A DNA stretch of 64,000 bases from Rhizobium tumorigenes (GTDB lineage Bacteria > Pseudomonadota > Alphaproteobacteria > Rhizobiales > Rhizobiaceae), in contig NZ_CP117256.1 of the NCBI RefSeq assembly GCF_003240565.2, positions 682,001-746,000 on the forward strand. The letters are read 5' to 3'. The position numbers and the translations under genes were made by a program. This document shows, one piece after another, positions 35,028 to 45,018 of the stretch. The notes below the pieces were generated by a model. It made no database searches. It was not told the origin of the DNA and saw only the letters and a program-made list of their open reading frames with translations. Every line of letters starts with the position of its first letter. Within the stretch, counting starts at the first letter, position 1.

Positions 35028-37943
35028 TCACGATGCGAGAGTTGGGTCACCATCATTTCTGGGTGGCCACGCAAGTGAGAAATTGTCGCTATTCAGCGCG
35101 AGATTGGGATTGTATGCAGGATCACATTGCAGGTGGTCTTTCCACTTGTCCATCATGAAAAAAACTTCCGCGCGGAAACGGGCCATCTTCTCAGGCGTAT
35201 CCTCATATCCCCGCGATGCGGACTCATGATGATAGAGCTCTGCATAGGGTGTCCATACGTTACGGAAACCGGCCTCGCGGACTTTTAGACAAAAGTCAAC
35301 GTCATTAAAAGCAATCTTGAGATTGTCCGCGTCCAACCCCCCAACTAATTCAAACGTCGACTTCCGTACGACAACGCAAGCTGCGGTGACGGCACTCATA
35401 GTTTGGATAACTTCGCCGCGGCCAAAATATCCATGCGCGCCTTTAGACATCATTTTGTGGGCATGGCCGGCTACACCATGTATGCCAAGAATAACGCCGC
35501 CATGTTGCAGGGTGTCATTGGGATACCAGAGCCGCGCCCCAACTACACCGACTTCCCGCTGGATGGCAATCCCCATCATTTCGTCAAGCCAAGTGGGTGA
35601 TATCACCTCAATATCGTTGTTGATCAACCCTACATATTCGCCGTCTGCCAATTCGACAGCACGGTTGTTAATGGAAGAATAATTAAAGGGCTGGTTGTCG
35701 TGAATAACCTTCACGCGATCATTTCCTTGCAATCGCTTGAAATAATCCAGAGTTCGTTGATCGTCAGAATTATTGTCTACGATAAGAATCTCATAATTCG
35801 GATACGTCGTCTTTTTTAAAATTGAATCAACACACTGGCTGATTAATTCAAATCCATTACGAGTAGGTACAATCAAGCTAACCTTCGGGGCAATATCTGG
35901 AATTTTATATGTCACACGATACATACCTGTCGGCAAAACTGTAATGTCGCCAGATAAGCCAATCCGCTCCAAGTGATCTAATAATGCTTTTCGACCGGCC
36001 ATAGATGCATAACTTTTGTTGCCTCCAGACTGGGCGGTGCTCTCGTTATGGCTACGCCAATGATAAAGCACACGCGTGACGTGCCTAATCTGAGAACTCT
36101 TAAGTCCCTCTGTGAAGCGCAAAACAAGGTCGTGGTCTTGCGAGCCTTCGTAGCCTTTCCGGAAGCCGCCTAGAGTGCGGATACGATCCAAGCGATACAC
36201 GGCGAGATGGCTAATCATATTCTGGCTTCGTAGAAGATCGGGATTCCAATCCGGCTTGAAGTATGGATCACGCCGCACGCCGTCCTCTATCTTGTCCTCA
36301 TCGCTGTAAATGAGGACGCAATCAGGGAACCTATTAATTGTTCTGGCGATGTAATATAATGCGTCTTCGCTCAGAAGATCGTCCTGATCTAGGAGAGCCA
36401 TCCACGAGCCGGTGGCAAGCATGATTGCGGAGTTAGACGCTTCAGAAATATGTCCGTTTGTCTCTCGCAGAACGACTTTAATCCTGGGGTCATTTGCAGT
36501 TTGCTGCTCCAGAAACTCTCGCACGCCCTTGTTTGTTGAGCAGTCGTCGGCGATGCACAGTTCCCACTTGGAGTACAACTGGCTAGTTACCGACCTTATA
36601 GCCTCATCAAGCCACCGTAGATCGGGGTTGTAAACGGGCATGACGATTGAAATTAAAGGGCACGCCTGAAACGCATCGATGTCTGACCTGATCTGTCTAC
36701 GATGCTCATCGTTCAACTCAGCGTATGTCCGCAACCAAGACGCGTAGTCTGTGGCGATCGTCAGGTTCTCGCTGTACGCCGTCTGCTCTGAGGGCGGCAT
36801 GTTTGCCAGACGCCACGATGACACAGCGCCGCGCACGCCGCGGCGCGAAACTACTCGCGCGCCGGCAGTTAGAAACTTTAGATATCCACCGCGACTCTTG
36901 GCCAATTTTGGCAGCACCCGTGCAACGTGGCGAGCGCGCAGCGCTTGATGGCCGATCTTGCGATAGGGAGCTGTGAGCCACCAGCTTGTAGAAGTGCGCA
37001 TTGCATTCACCGCTGAGAGAGCGGCCGAAACTCTTTCGTTCAAGTCGACAATGACGGCGTCTTTTTCCGCCTTTTCATTGTCCTTGGTGCTCCTATAACT
37101 CTCGACTTCTGATTCATGCTGCACCTTCATAGTCTCAAGGGCATCCCGATAACTATTGACTTCCGTCTCGTGGCGCAGCTTCATCTCAGCCACGTGTGAA
37201 TTGCACTCATGACGTAAGTCGTTTAGGCGACGTTCGTAATCGGCGTGAACATCGCCTAGATGACTATGCTGCTCCTGCAACTGCTTAAGATGGTCCATAC
37301 GCATTCGGACTATTAAGGCGTAAGCCTCTAGTTCCTCATCTGTCGCCGGAGTGTCCCGGCGTTCAAGCAGCATGGCCCAAGTGCAAAGATAGCTTGGATC
37401 GTGCGCAGCGCGTGGCGCAAAACCGTGTTCTCTGAAAATTCGTAACCAGTAGAGAGGCGGCTGCACGTTTATGTGCGTTGGCTCGTCGAATGCGTCAGGG
37501 CTGGAGGAAAACAAGATCAGCGGTGCTAGCGCGCAGAGGTTGGCGATGGCAAGGCGACCATCCGACTCCGTCATGTGCTCGATCACTTCGATGCAGGTAA
37601 TAAGGTCATAGGCGCCCTCTATTGGGTCAACGATCGAACCGACCTCGCAGAAAGGTTTGAGGGTCTCGGGCACCTTCTCGATTGCATATTCAGAAAAATC
37701 GCGACCAAATGCCTCGATGTGGCGCTTTCGCAGCTCCTCGACAAGAAATCCTATGGCGCATCCTGCGTCAAATACTCGCTTGGGGTTGAAGCTTTTAGAA
37801 AGGTGCTCCGCGACGTTGCCGAAAAATTGGGACCAGTGTGCCTCGGTTCGACTGTATGCGACCCCACAAAAATGTCCTTCATAATAATTTTCGTCGTAGT
37901 CCATCTGCGATATTTCTTTTGTCACGTCTATTTCGTCCTTCAC
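35028..37943 (-). CDS. methyltransferase-GT2-GT2 fusion protein
   Basis: 971 residues in three parts. Residues 1-190: class I SAM methyltransferase (VFDAGCAIGFLVEEL, TCIEVIEHM). Residues 215-310: a charged coiled-coil. Residues 410-660: GT2 domain (PLISIVMPVYNP, ALLDQDDLLSEDALYY). Residues 680-930: a second GT2 domain (VSLIVPTRNG, ILIVDNNSDD, NDIEVISPTW, AFNDVDFCLKVREAGF). Such fusions, like Myxococcus RfbC, occur in O-antigen clusters. It may extend and methyl-cap the rhamnan; this is inferred from position next to wzm. No frameshift is seen. Confidence 0.9.
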   Translation of the reverse strand: MKDEIDVTKEISQMDYDENYYEGHFCGVAYSRTEAHWSQFFGNVAEHLSKSFNPKRVFDAGCAIGFLVEELRKRHIEAFGRDFSEYAIEKVPETLKPFCEVGSIVDPIEGAYDLITCIEVIEHMTESDGRLAIANLCALAPLILFSSSPDAFDEPTHINVQPPLYWLRIFREHGFAPRAAHDPSYLCTWAMLLERRDTPATDEELEAYALIVRMRMDHLKQLQEQHSHLGDVHADYERRLNDLRHECNSHVAEMKLRHETEVNSYRDALETMKVQHESEVESYRSTKDNEKAEKDAVIVDLNERVSAALSAVNAMRTSTSWWLTAPYRKIGHQALRARHVARVLPKLAKSRGGYLKFLTAGARVVSRRGVRGAVSSWRLANMPPSEQTAYSENLTIATDYASWLRTYAELNDEHRRQIRSDIDAFQACPLISIVMPVYNPDLRWLDEAIRSVTSQLYSKWELCIADDCSTNKGVREFLEQQTANDPRIKVVLRETNGHISEASNSAIMLATGSWMALLDQDDLLSEDALYYIARTINRFPDCVLIYSDEDKIEDGVRRDPYFKPDWNPDLLRSQNMISHLAVYRLDRIRTLGGFRKGYEGSQDHDLVLRFTEGLKSSQIRHVTRVLYHWRSHNESTAQSGGNKSYASMAGRKALLDHLERIGLSGDITVLPTGMYRVTYKIPDIAPKVSLIVPTRNGFELISQCVDSILKKTTYPNYEILIVDNNSDDQRTLDYFKRLQGNDRVKVIHDNQPFNYSSINNRAVELADGEYVGLINNDIEVISPTWLDEMMGIAIQREVGVVGARLWYPNDTLQHGGVILGIHGVAGHAHKMMSKGAHGYFGRGEVIQTMSAVTAACVVVRKSTFELVGGLDADNLKIAFNDVDFCLKVREAGFRNVWTPYAELYHHESASRGYEDTPEKMARFRAEVFFMMDKWKDHLQCDPAYNPNLALNSDNFSLAWPPRNDGDPTLAS

Positions 37944-38447
37944 CGGCGGCCTGCTCGTAGCGACTCTAGATCGTCAACATATCGCTCAACGCCGCTCCCC
38001 TGCACCCATCCGCGCTTACTATAGGTTCAATATTTAACCACCAAAACCAGATTCCATATGTCCAAAAAAACATTTTTTTGCGGCACATTTTTATTACGAG
38101 CAACCACAATTTAATGCGTATAATATTTTGGCAGCAATTTCCACCCGCTTCCACCTCCTGTCATAGTCGAATCTGGAAAGCATGACTCGGGCTTCCTGCC
38201 TGAGAAATTCTGACGTATCCCTGCAAATATCGTTTGATACGCCGATCTTCGAGCCAAATAAAATCCTGAATAGGAATATTATGAAAAGGTCAGTTCTGTT
38301 TTTATTTAATAAATACTGTCTATATGATCAAAAACAGTCGATATAAGCAAATTATACAATATTATTACCAATAAAATTCCTTTAAAATGCGGTGCGATTT
38401 ACCTAAATAGTGGGAGCGTGGTGTCCGGTAGCACGCTTATACCCCAA
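37944..38447. other. AT-rich intergenic region
   Basis: About 500 bases with no supported gene. It contains an A7/T7 inverted repeat (38063-38070 with 38073-38080, two-base centre) and is strongly AT-rich from about 38230 to 38400. It should hold the promoter for the fusion gene and the end of the next gene's transcript. Confidence 0.5.
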
Positions 38448-40169
38448 TCACTTTGGATATTCCGGGAAATCCGTTTCCTGTTCGTACCAAGTCATATTTC
38501 GTTCTGCCATCATTGTGTAATGAGACCGTTCCTGGCAGGCTTCTATCTCCTGCATGACGAATTCAAGCGGCCCGACCTGGAAATGCTCGGCATCTAGTGC
38601 CGTATAGTCGACAACGGGAAAGTCCCTGACGATCAAAGCGGGAATGCCGCGGCCCATCCCTTCGAGCAGCGCTGTCGTTCCCAGCGAAACGGAAACGAAT
38701 ATCATGTTTGACAAATTTAGTTCAGCGGTCGCCTGATCGCTGAACTTGAACCGGTGCCCCAATGGGAAAAATCTTTCGAGCCAGTCCGCCGGCTCCCAAT
38801 ACGCCTTAGGCTTTACCACGACTTGGAAGCGCCACGGCAGCGCATTTAGCGCGTTAAAGAATCGGTGCAGCGCCTTTTCATGTCGTTTGTAGTCAAGGAT
38901 AGGCATTCTGTTCAGTTGGTGCGCACCAGCGAAGACAACAACATGAATAGGAGCCTCGGCGGAATAAGGGCGTGGAGTCTGACCCTTGGACAGCATCAAA
39001 CTTGAATCGACAGAAATCTTGTCCGAATCAACGACAGTCGCCCATAAGCGTTGAGAGCTGCGTGTCATTGCGATGACGACGGCTATGTCGTTATGCTTAT
39101 GAAAGGGCACATGTACCGCATTGGAGGAGTGGGGCCACAGATGCACCTCACCTCCTGCTGCTCCCACCGCATGTCCGATCAGCGCGGACTCGAAAAACAA
39201 ATGGTCGGATATGTGCGCCTCGCGAGCCCCGGTTGCAGCGACGGCCTTGTGTGCGGTCGCCAATGCGGCTTTCGAAACGCTGCCGATCAAACGAAAGAAG
39301 CCAGTGGCGAGATCCGGAATTTCGTGGGATGGGGAAAATATTATGAAGTCTCTGGAATTTTCTGCCACTTTGAAGTTCACACTGATTCGCTCACCGTTGT
39401 CCTGTTGGCCCCATAGCAAAATATCCGCTGTGGCATGAGGATCCCTGGCGTTGCCGACCTCTGCCGCCGCGCCTATCGACGCCCTTGCAAAGCTAGGATT
39501 TCGCATTCCGCCGCTGCTAAAAATCCGCTCCCTTCTATCAGAAGGGACCTTGGCGGCGCCCTCAGACCGCCACCAGGCCGGATCCGCGATAAAATCGAGA
39601 TCCGATTTTCCGGTCAGGAATTGGACTCTTAGTTCCTCGGAATCGGCGAGCAAAAACACTTTAGTTCCGCGTCGCCGGAGTTCTCCTGCCAAAATTACCG
39701 GCTCAAGCTGACTAGGGGCCCAATGACTGAGACAAGATATTGCGCTACTTCGAATTGGAATGAGGATAACCTTGTTGCCGAGTCGGGAAGAGATGTGCCG
39801 TGCAAGATGGCGAATTGGGTAAATTACACAAATTTCCGACCAGACGGAAAAGAACCATGCCGCAGAAAACGCCTCCGCATCGGTTGACTTGTGCGGCGAG
39901 AATATCCGCGCCAGACGCCGGCACATGCGAGCCGCCAGCGCTGAGCCAATCCGGCTTCCGGCCGAGGGATCATGTCCGCCGAGCGGGTAGTTTGCTTCCT
40001 TTTGCATTCTTTCCAGGAGGTGGGCGTCGATGACGGTAAATTTATCACTGAAATACGCTTGTGTGTCAGGGTTCTTTGCAACGAGAATGTCTAGCTGCGA
40101 ATGGTTCCGGAGAAACACGCTGCAGAGTAACTGCCTTAGTAAAGCACGAATGCTCTTCGTTCCTATCAT
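38448..40169 (-). CDS. unknown protein, possible GT-B-like glycosyltransferase
   Basis: 573 residues, family not recognised. The last 200 residues show a strand-helix order (VVVFAGAHQLNRMPI, FQVVVKPKAYWEP, NMIFVSVSLGTTALLEGMGRGIPALIV) like the donor half of GT-B enzymes used in capsule synthesis, where the S-L-G-T/E-x-M-G-x-G-I-P loop lies at the sugar-nucleotide site. The middle has LWPHSSNAVHV, which resembles the H-rich turn of capsule-type proteins. No membrane segment or signal is clear. It is a candidate for the missing pseudaminic acid or rhamnan-capping transferase, purely by location. Confidence 0.6.
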   Translation of the reverse strand: MIGTKSIRALLRQLLCSVFLRNHSQLDILVAKNPDTQAYFSDKFTVIDAHLLERMQKEANYPLGGHDPSAGSRIGSALAARMCRRLARIFSPHKSTDAEAFSAAWFFSVWSEICVIYPIRHLARHISSRLGNKVILIPIRSSAISCLSHWAPSQLEPVILAGELRRRGTKVFLLADSEELRVQFLTGKSDLDFIADPAWWRSEGAAKVPSDRRERIFSSGGMRNPSFARASIGAAAEVGNARDPHATADILLWGQQDNGERISVNFKVAENSRDFIIFSPSHEIPDLATGFFRLIGSVSKAALATAHKAVAATGAREAHISDHLFFESALIGHAVGAAGGEVHLWPHSSNAVHVPFHKHNDIAVVIAMTRSSQRLWATVVDSDKISVDSSLMLSKGQTPRPYSAEAPIHVVVFAGAHQLNRMPILDYKRHEKALHRFFNALNALPWRFQVVVKPKAYWEPADWLERFFPLGHRFKFSDQATAELNLSNMIFVSVSLGTTALLEGMGRGIPALIVRDFPVVDYTALDAEHFQVGPLEFVMQEIEACQERSHYTMMAERNMTWYEQETDFPEYPK

Positions 40170-40230
40170 TTAAACTCCAAGTTTCAATTTCAAAAACGTG
40201 CTCGAAAACGTCGCAGATTGCGGACAACAA

Positions 40231-40491
40231 TCAAGCAGTTATTTTAGATTCATAGTCGGTCAGCGAGGCGGTTTTCACGTGACGGGTTTCGAGTAAAACA
40301 ACATCAAAGCCATCCATAGTCAGGCTTTCATACAGCCATTTAGACAATGGGCATGCTTCCAGACCGATCCACTGCAACTCAAGCTCCAGCGAAACAGAGT
40401 ATTCGATAAACACATCTGGATCGAACGCCACCTTCGTCTCGCGGATGATCTTGCCTGCAGAATCCACTGACCACACACCACCTACTTCCAA
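40231..40491 (-). pseudogene. IS110-family transposase N-terminal fragment
   Basis: 86 codons matching the start of IS110-family (DEDD) transposases: VDSAGKIIRETKVAFDP, WIGLEACPLSKWLYESL and VVLLETRHVKTASLTDYESK. The first DEDD aspartate (before VDSAG) and everything after the RHVK region are missing. It is a dead remnant. Confidence 0.8.
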
Positions 40492-40639
40492 AGAATTTCA
40501 ATTTCAGCATGACAGCCCAGGGCTGTTCCTCGCCTGATATTTAGGGCCGACCCGTTTTGACCGCGTTTTAAAATCGTGATTCTGAGGGGCAACCCACCGA
40601 TCTGGCTACAATCTTGAAGCGCCGGCACCGACCGGAGGT

Positions 40640-40890
40640 ATGAGACAGACGCCATCAGTAACTTCGCCAAGACCGCAATCCTGGGCAAACATTCCAACGA
40701 AGAGCGACCGCAAGCAGACCTTCAGCTTCAGCCGTAGGCCCTACCGCCAGCGCAACCTCGTCGAGCGGTTCTTTAATCGCATCAGAAAGATGCGGGTATT
40801 GGCAACCCGATATGATGTACGCGCAAATAAATACCTCGCCGCAGTCAAACTGGTCGCGGATCGCCTTAGATTACGAGTCCGCTACCTAGT
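40640..40890 (+). pseudogene. IS5-family transposase C-terminal fragment
   Basis: The frame reads WANIPTKSDRKQTFSFSR, YRQRNLVERFFNRIRKMR (containing the last catalytic glutamate) and ATRYDVRANKYLAAVKL, the C-terminal end of IS427-type IS5 transposases. Upstream parts are absent or out of frame. It overlaps the end of the methyltransferase gene on the other strand by a few bases. Different from the intact IS5-type element at 13.3 kb. Confidence 0.8.
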
Positions 40891-41779
40891 TCTGGGCTAT
40901 AGCCCAAAGATTTACAGACCACGCTTGTCCATCGGTGTTCGCGTTATGAAGTTGCCCGATCTCTATGTGCGAGAAATGGCGAGAGAGTGCCCTCCTAAGA
41001 CTTTTTGGAGTAAAGAAATTGAAGTGTGTCGCCTCTAGCAAATGCCAAGGAACCACACCCGCACCCGCAAGCCGCGGGATTCCAGTGGCGTCTGGCACTG
41101 TCATAATTAACCCGCCGCTAACACGAGCAATATCTGCAAAGGCTGCATCGTAATTGTCAATGTGCTCAACTACTTCGATCGCTGTTACCCAATCGAAGGA
41201 TCCATCTTTGAAAGGTAACCTATCACCCTGGTAAAAACGTACGTGGGGCCTCGAAACATCGATGACATCGCGACGGATCTTAGGAGTATCGAGATCCACA
41301 CCCTCTGCGTTATGTCCGGACGATCGCAGATAGCCGACCAGAGCTCCACTCCCACATCCGAAATCCAATATACGCCCACTGGCCGACGTTATAAGTTCGG
41401 CAACTTGGGAGTCAACAAAGGTCACTGAGGGGCCGGTCCCATATATTTGATCTCTTTTATAGACTTGATCGCCTGTGAGAAGGCCAGCGTAGGGAGGCAA
41501 AGGTGCAAAAGGAAAAACTACGACAAATGATGCGATTGAAAGGCGCGCTTCACCAACTACCAAATAGTCATGAAATACTCCGGCATTGGACCTTTCGCTT
41601 ATGTCGTCTCTGTGGTAGCGCAGGCTCCATAGATGCTGGGCATTTTCAATCTCAGGGGGGCTAGTCTCAGCAGATCGTGACCAGCCGGATAGCCGTAAAA
41701 CACCTCCGTGGTTAAGAAAAGCATGATCCACGTATCCGTCATCATAAGGCTGCCCAATATAAAAGGTTGTCACATTCAC
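40886..41779 (-). CDS. class I SAM-dependent methyltransferase
   Basis: 297 residues. An N-terminal region of about 110 residues is followed by a methyltransferase domain: ILDFGCGSGALVGYL (motif I), GVDLDTPKIRR, FDWVTAIEVVEHI (motif II) and ISGGLIMTVPD-type strand. It should transfer methyl from S-adenosylmethionine to a sugar or lipid-linked glycan. The start is GTG at 41779 (GGGGGTGAATG context). It is flanked on both sides by transposase remnants, so it may have arrived separately. Confidence 0.85.
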   Translation of the reverse strand: MNVTTFYIGQPYDDGYVDHAFLNHGGVLRLSGWSRSAETSPPEIENAQHLWSLRYHRDDISERSNAGVFHDYLVVGEARLSIASFVVVFPFAPLPPYAGLLTGDQVYKRDQIYGTGPSVTFVDSQVAELITSASGRILDFGCGSGALVGYLRSSGHNAEGVDLDTPKIRRDVIDVSRPHVRFYQGDRLPFKDGSFDWVTAIEVVEHIDNYDAAFADIARVSGGLIMTVPDATGIPRLAGAGVVPWHLLEATHFNFFTPKSLRRALSRHFSHIEIGQLHNANTDGQAWSVNLWAIAQN

Positions 41780-41929
41780 CCCCGCAAAATACCGTTAGTT
41801 GCGTACTATTATATTAAGTTGCAGGAAAGTCACTCTTTTGATCGCCTCTCTCAGCTTGATCACCAATATCCCCTTTCGACCGTCGGAAAGAGTATTGACG
41901 ATGACGCGGCGCTGGGGAAGATTCAAACG

Positions 41930-42613
41930 GCACTATTGGGGAGTATTGCTCCGGTGCTGACAGGCGCGGCGCAGGGCTCCTTCGGCGTGCCCGACACCAT
42001 GCACTGCATCTGCAGCCACCCACGAAAACGGCACATTGGCGACGAGCTCACGCCCTATTATATCGACGGCAAGCGGTGGCTTGGTGGCGAACGTTACGGC
42101 TTCAGGAACATGAGTGGCAGCAAGCCTCGCTGGTTCTCTGGTCCAACTCTTGGGCAAGTAGAGGGCTCGATCAATAAAGGCATGCCCGCGAGCTGACACA
42201 TAGGCGGCGAACACGCCAGTTTGGCAGTTCGTTATCTTGCCCACTGAGCCGGTGTATTGACGCGAAACTCCACAGCATGCCTTACCCTGCTTGAGAACCC
42301 GGTCTCATCAATGACAAGGACCGCATCATCAGTGGCAAGATGCTCGATGACATACGCTCGCACAATGTCGCGGATTTCGTCGGCCTCCCACCGTCCGCGA
42401 CCAAAAATAGTTTTTGGTTCCAAGGACCTGAATCACGAGCCGCATTAGCCCGCATCCAGCCCGGCTTACGACGCCCGACACCCAGTAAGCCATCTAGGAA
42501 AACGTTTGCCGGAGCCGCAACACGCTCCTGCGTAAACAGTCCTCGATACCAGCCTTCACGTCACGCAGCGACGATGCCGACAGTTCCAACGTTGTCTCGA
42601 TTGATGTACCCAT
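41930..42613 (-). pseudogene. IS701-family transposase remnant
   Basis: From ATG at 42613 the minus strand carries pieces of an IS701-type (DDE_5) transposase in several frames: GLFTQERVAAPANVF, FGRGRWEADEIRDIV, DDAVLVIDETGF, then GKITNCQTGVFAAYVS, HAFIDRALYLPKSWT and PFSWVAADAVHGVG. At least two frameshifts separate them. The C-terminal third is missing. Dead element. Confidence 0.85.
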
Positions 42614-42853
42614 CGCCCAGGACCTCCGGATCATGGAGGCCTATCAGTCCATAGCTTGCGGGAAAATAGCAACTGTAATGCTAACAGCAGCGAGATCTCC
42701 GAATATACATGTTTTGCCAGCCTAATCATTTCATCACGCGGAAAAATCCGGTAAGGAACCATCTAGGTATGTTCAATCCACCGTTACGTGCCCGCGACCT
42801 GGAATTGCGTGAGAGCCCGCACGAGTGACTGGCATGAAAGATAATGTGAGACA

Positions 42854-43852
42854 ATGTTAACAGGTCAATCAATTCTCATCACTGGCGGCACCGGATCATT
42901 CGGCCATACATTCCTTCCCATGACGCTGGACCGTTATAATCCTCGTCGCATTATCGTATATTCTCGCGACGAGATGAAGCAGTGGGAAATGGCCAAGAAA
43001 TTCGAGGGTGACAAGCGCGTCCGTTTTTTTATTGGCGACGTCCGAGATCGTGAACGGCTCTACAGAGCTCTGGACGGGGTCGATTTTGTCGTCCACGCGG
43101 CAGCGACAAAGATCGTTCCAACGGCGGAATACAACCCTTTTGAATGCATAAAGACAAATATTAACGGTGCTATGAATCTCATCGATGCCTGCATCGACCG
43201 CGGCATTAAGCGGGTCGTAGCCTTGTCGACCGATAAGGCAAGCAGTCCGATTAATCTTTACGGCGCGACCAAGCTTGCCGCCGACAAGCTTTTTGTCGCC
43301 GGCAACTCTTATGCGGGCGGAAATTGCACCCGTTTTGGCGTAGTTCGATACGGAAACGTCATGGGCTCGCGGGGCTCAGTCATTCCTTTTTTTCTTTCGG
43401 TCCGGGACAAGGGCGTTCTTCCCATCACCGACGAGCGGATGACTCGGTTCATGATAACGCTCGAACAGGGCGTGGAACTAGTGTGGCATGCCTTCGACGA
43501 CATGGAGGGCGGAGAAATTTACGTTAAGAAAATCCCCTCCATGAAAATTGTCGAACTCGCCCGCGCGGTGGCGCCAGAGGCTCAGATCGAATTTGTCGGC
43601 ATTCGGCCTGGTGAAAAGCTCCATGAGCAGATGATCGGCGAAGAAGATTCATTTTTTACGTATGAGTATCACGACCACTTCAAGATATTGCCTGCGATCA
43701 ACAATTGGGGAACTAGCGCTGAGCGCATCAAAGACGGCGTAAAGGTCCCGGAGGGCTTCAGCTACACGAGCAATAACAACAAGGAATGGATGAGTACCGG
43801 CACCCTGCAAAACTGGATTGACCAAAACCGCGGCAAGATCGGAATGATATGA
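42854..43852 (+). CDS. pseB: UDP-GlcNAc 4,6-dehydratase (inverting), PseB
   Basis: 332 residues, extended short-chain dehydrogenase. TGGTGSFGHTF binds NADP; HAAATKIVPTAEYNP, STDKASSPINLYGATK (YxxxK) and VVRYGNVMGSRGSVIPFF are the PseB/FlaA1 marks. It dehydrates UDP-GlcNAc and inverts C5, the first step to pseudaminic acid. Its stop overlaps the pseC start by four bases (ATGA). The upstream 240 bases after the IS701 remnant hold the likely promoter. Confidence 0.96.
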   Translation: MLTGQSILITGGTGSFGHTFLPMTLDRYNPRRIIVYSRDEMKQWEMAKKFEGDKRVRFFIGDVRDRERLYRALDGVDFVVHAAATKIVPTAEYNPFECIKTNINGAMNLIDACIDRGIKRVVALSTDKASSPINLYGATKLAADKLFVAGNSYAGGNCTRFGVVRYGNVMGSRGSVIPFFLSVRDKGVLPITDERMTRFMITLEQGVELVWHAFDDMEGGEIYVKKIPSMKIVELARAVAPEAQIEFVGIRPGEKLHEQMIGEEDSFFTYEYHDHFKILPAINNWGTSAERIKDGVKVPEGFSYTSNNNKEWMSTGTLQNWIDQNRGKIGMI

Positions 43853-45018
43853 GTTCTTCTATTCCCTATGGCAGACAGGATATCAGGGATTCTGATGTCG
43901 ATGCAGTCGTTGCTGTTCTGAAATCCGATTTTCTGACACAGGGCCCTGTCGTGCCTCGCTTCGAAAAAGCCGTCGCATCTTATTGTGGGGTGGGCCATGC
44001 TGTTGCCGTCAACAGCGCAACATCCGCCTTGCACATTGCCTGCCTTGCTCTGGGGCTTGGTACAGGCGATTTGCTTTGGACCAGCCCGATCACCTTCGTC
44101 GCATCGGCAAACTGCGCACTTTACTGCGGAGCAGATGTGGATTTCGTTGATATTGACAAGGACAGCTACAATATCTCGCCGGTAGCACTCGAGAAAAAGC
44201 TAGAAGAAGCGGAGCGCGCGGGCCGTCTCCCGAAGGTCGTAGTTGCTGTCCACTTGACAGGGCAGCCATGCGATCTTGCCGCTATTCATATACTTGCGCT
44301 TCGCTATGGGTTTTCGATTATCGAGGATGCTTCCCACGCGATCGGCGGAAGGTATCTCGACGAACCCATAGGCAACTGCCGTTATAGCCAAATCACGGTG
44401 TTTAGCTTCCATCCGGTGAAGATAGTCACGTCGGCGGAAGGCGGCATGGCGGTTACAAATGATAAGGAACTAGCCCGCAAAATGGCCCTCTTTCGGAGTC
44501 ACGGGATCACACGTGACGCCGACACGATGACGCATGAGGCCGATGGCCCTTGGTATTATCAGCAGATAGAACTTGGCTATAATTACCGAATGACGGAGTT
44601 GCAGGGTGCGCTTGGATTAAATCAGATGAGCCGTCTTGACGAATACGTCTCCAAGCGCCACCAATTGGCAAGTCGATATACGGAAGCTCTTGGGAACCTC
44701 CCGGTTACTACGCCTTGGCAGAATCCGGACGGTTATTCCGGGCTCCATCTTTATGTCATCCGTCTCAGGCTAGACAATCTCACGAAGTCGCACCGAGTTG
44801 TTTATGAGACAATGCAGAAACAGGGTATCGGCGTAAATCTGCATTATATTCCGGTCCACCTGCAGCCCTATTATCAACGTATGGGCTTTCGATTTGGAAG
44901 CTTTCCGCAGGCCGAAGCGTACTATGCAGAAGCCATCACGCTCCCGATGTTCCCAACCATAACTGATGTACAGCAGGAAGAGGTAATAACTGCATTGCGG
45001 AGGGCGGTCGCGCCATGA
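43849..45018 (+). CDS. pseC: UDP-4-amino-4,6-dideoxy-altrosamine transaminase, PseC
   Basis: 389-residue DegT/DnrJ/EryC1 aminotransferase. The PLP-binding lysine is in FSFHPVKIVTSAEGG; IPYGRQDI at the start and YNYRMTELQGALGLNQM are PseC hallmarks. It aminates the 4-keto sugar made by PseB using glutamate. It overlaps both neighbours by four bases, so pseB-pseC-pseF are translated as one unit. Confidence 0.95.
   Translation: MSSSIPYGRQDIRDSDVDAVVAVLKSDFLTQGPVVPRFEKAVASYCGVGHAVAVNSATSALHIACLALGLGTGDLLWTSPITFVASANCALYCGADVDFVDIDKDSYNISPVALEKKLEEAERAGRLPKVVVAVHLTGQPCDLAAIHILALRYGFSIIEDASHAIGGRYLDEPIGNCRYSQITVFSFHPVKIVTSAEGGMAVTNDKELARKMALFRSHGITRDADTMTHEADGPWYYQQIELGYNYRMTELQGALGLNQMSRLDEYVSKRHQLASRYTEALGNLPVTTPWQNPDGYSGLHLYVIRLRLDNLTKSHRVVYETMQKQGIGVNLHYIPVHLQPYYQRMGFRFGSFPQAEAYYAEAITLPMFPTITDVQQEEVITALRRAVAP

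Noticed and set aside
38063..38080. A7/T7 inverted repeat as a terminator
   Set aside because: Stem is only A-T pairs and has no GC part; too weak to call, noted only in the gap entry.
41708..42196. Plus-strand frame of 162 codons
   Set aside because: It is antisense to the IS701 transposase remnant, whose family motifs are clear on the minus strand.
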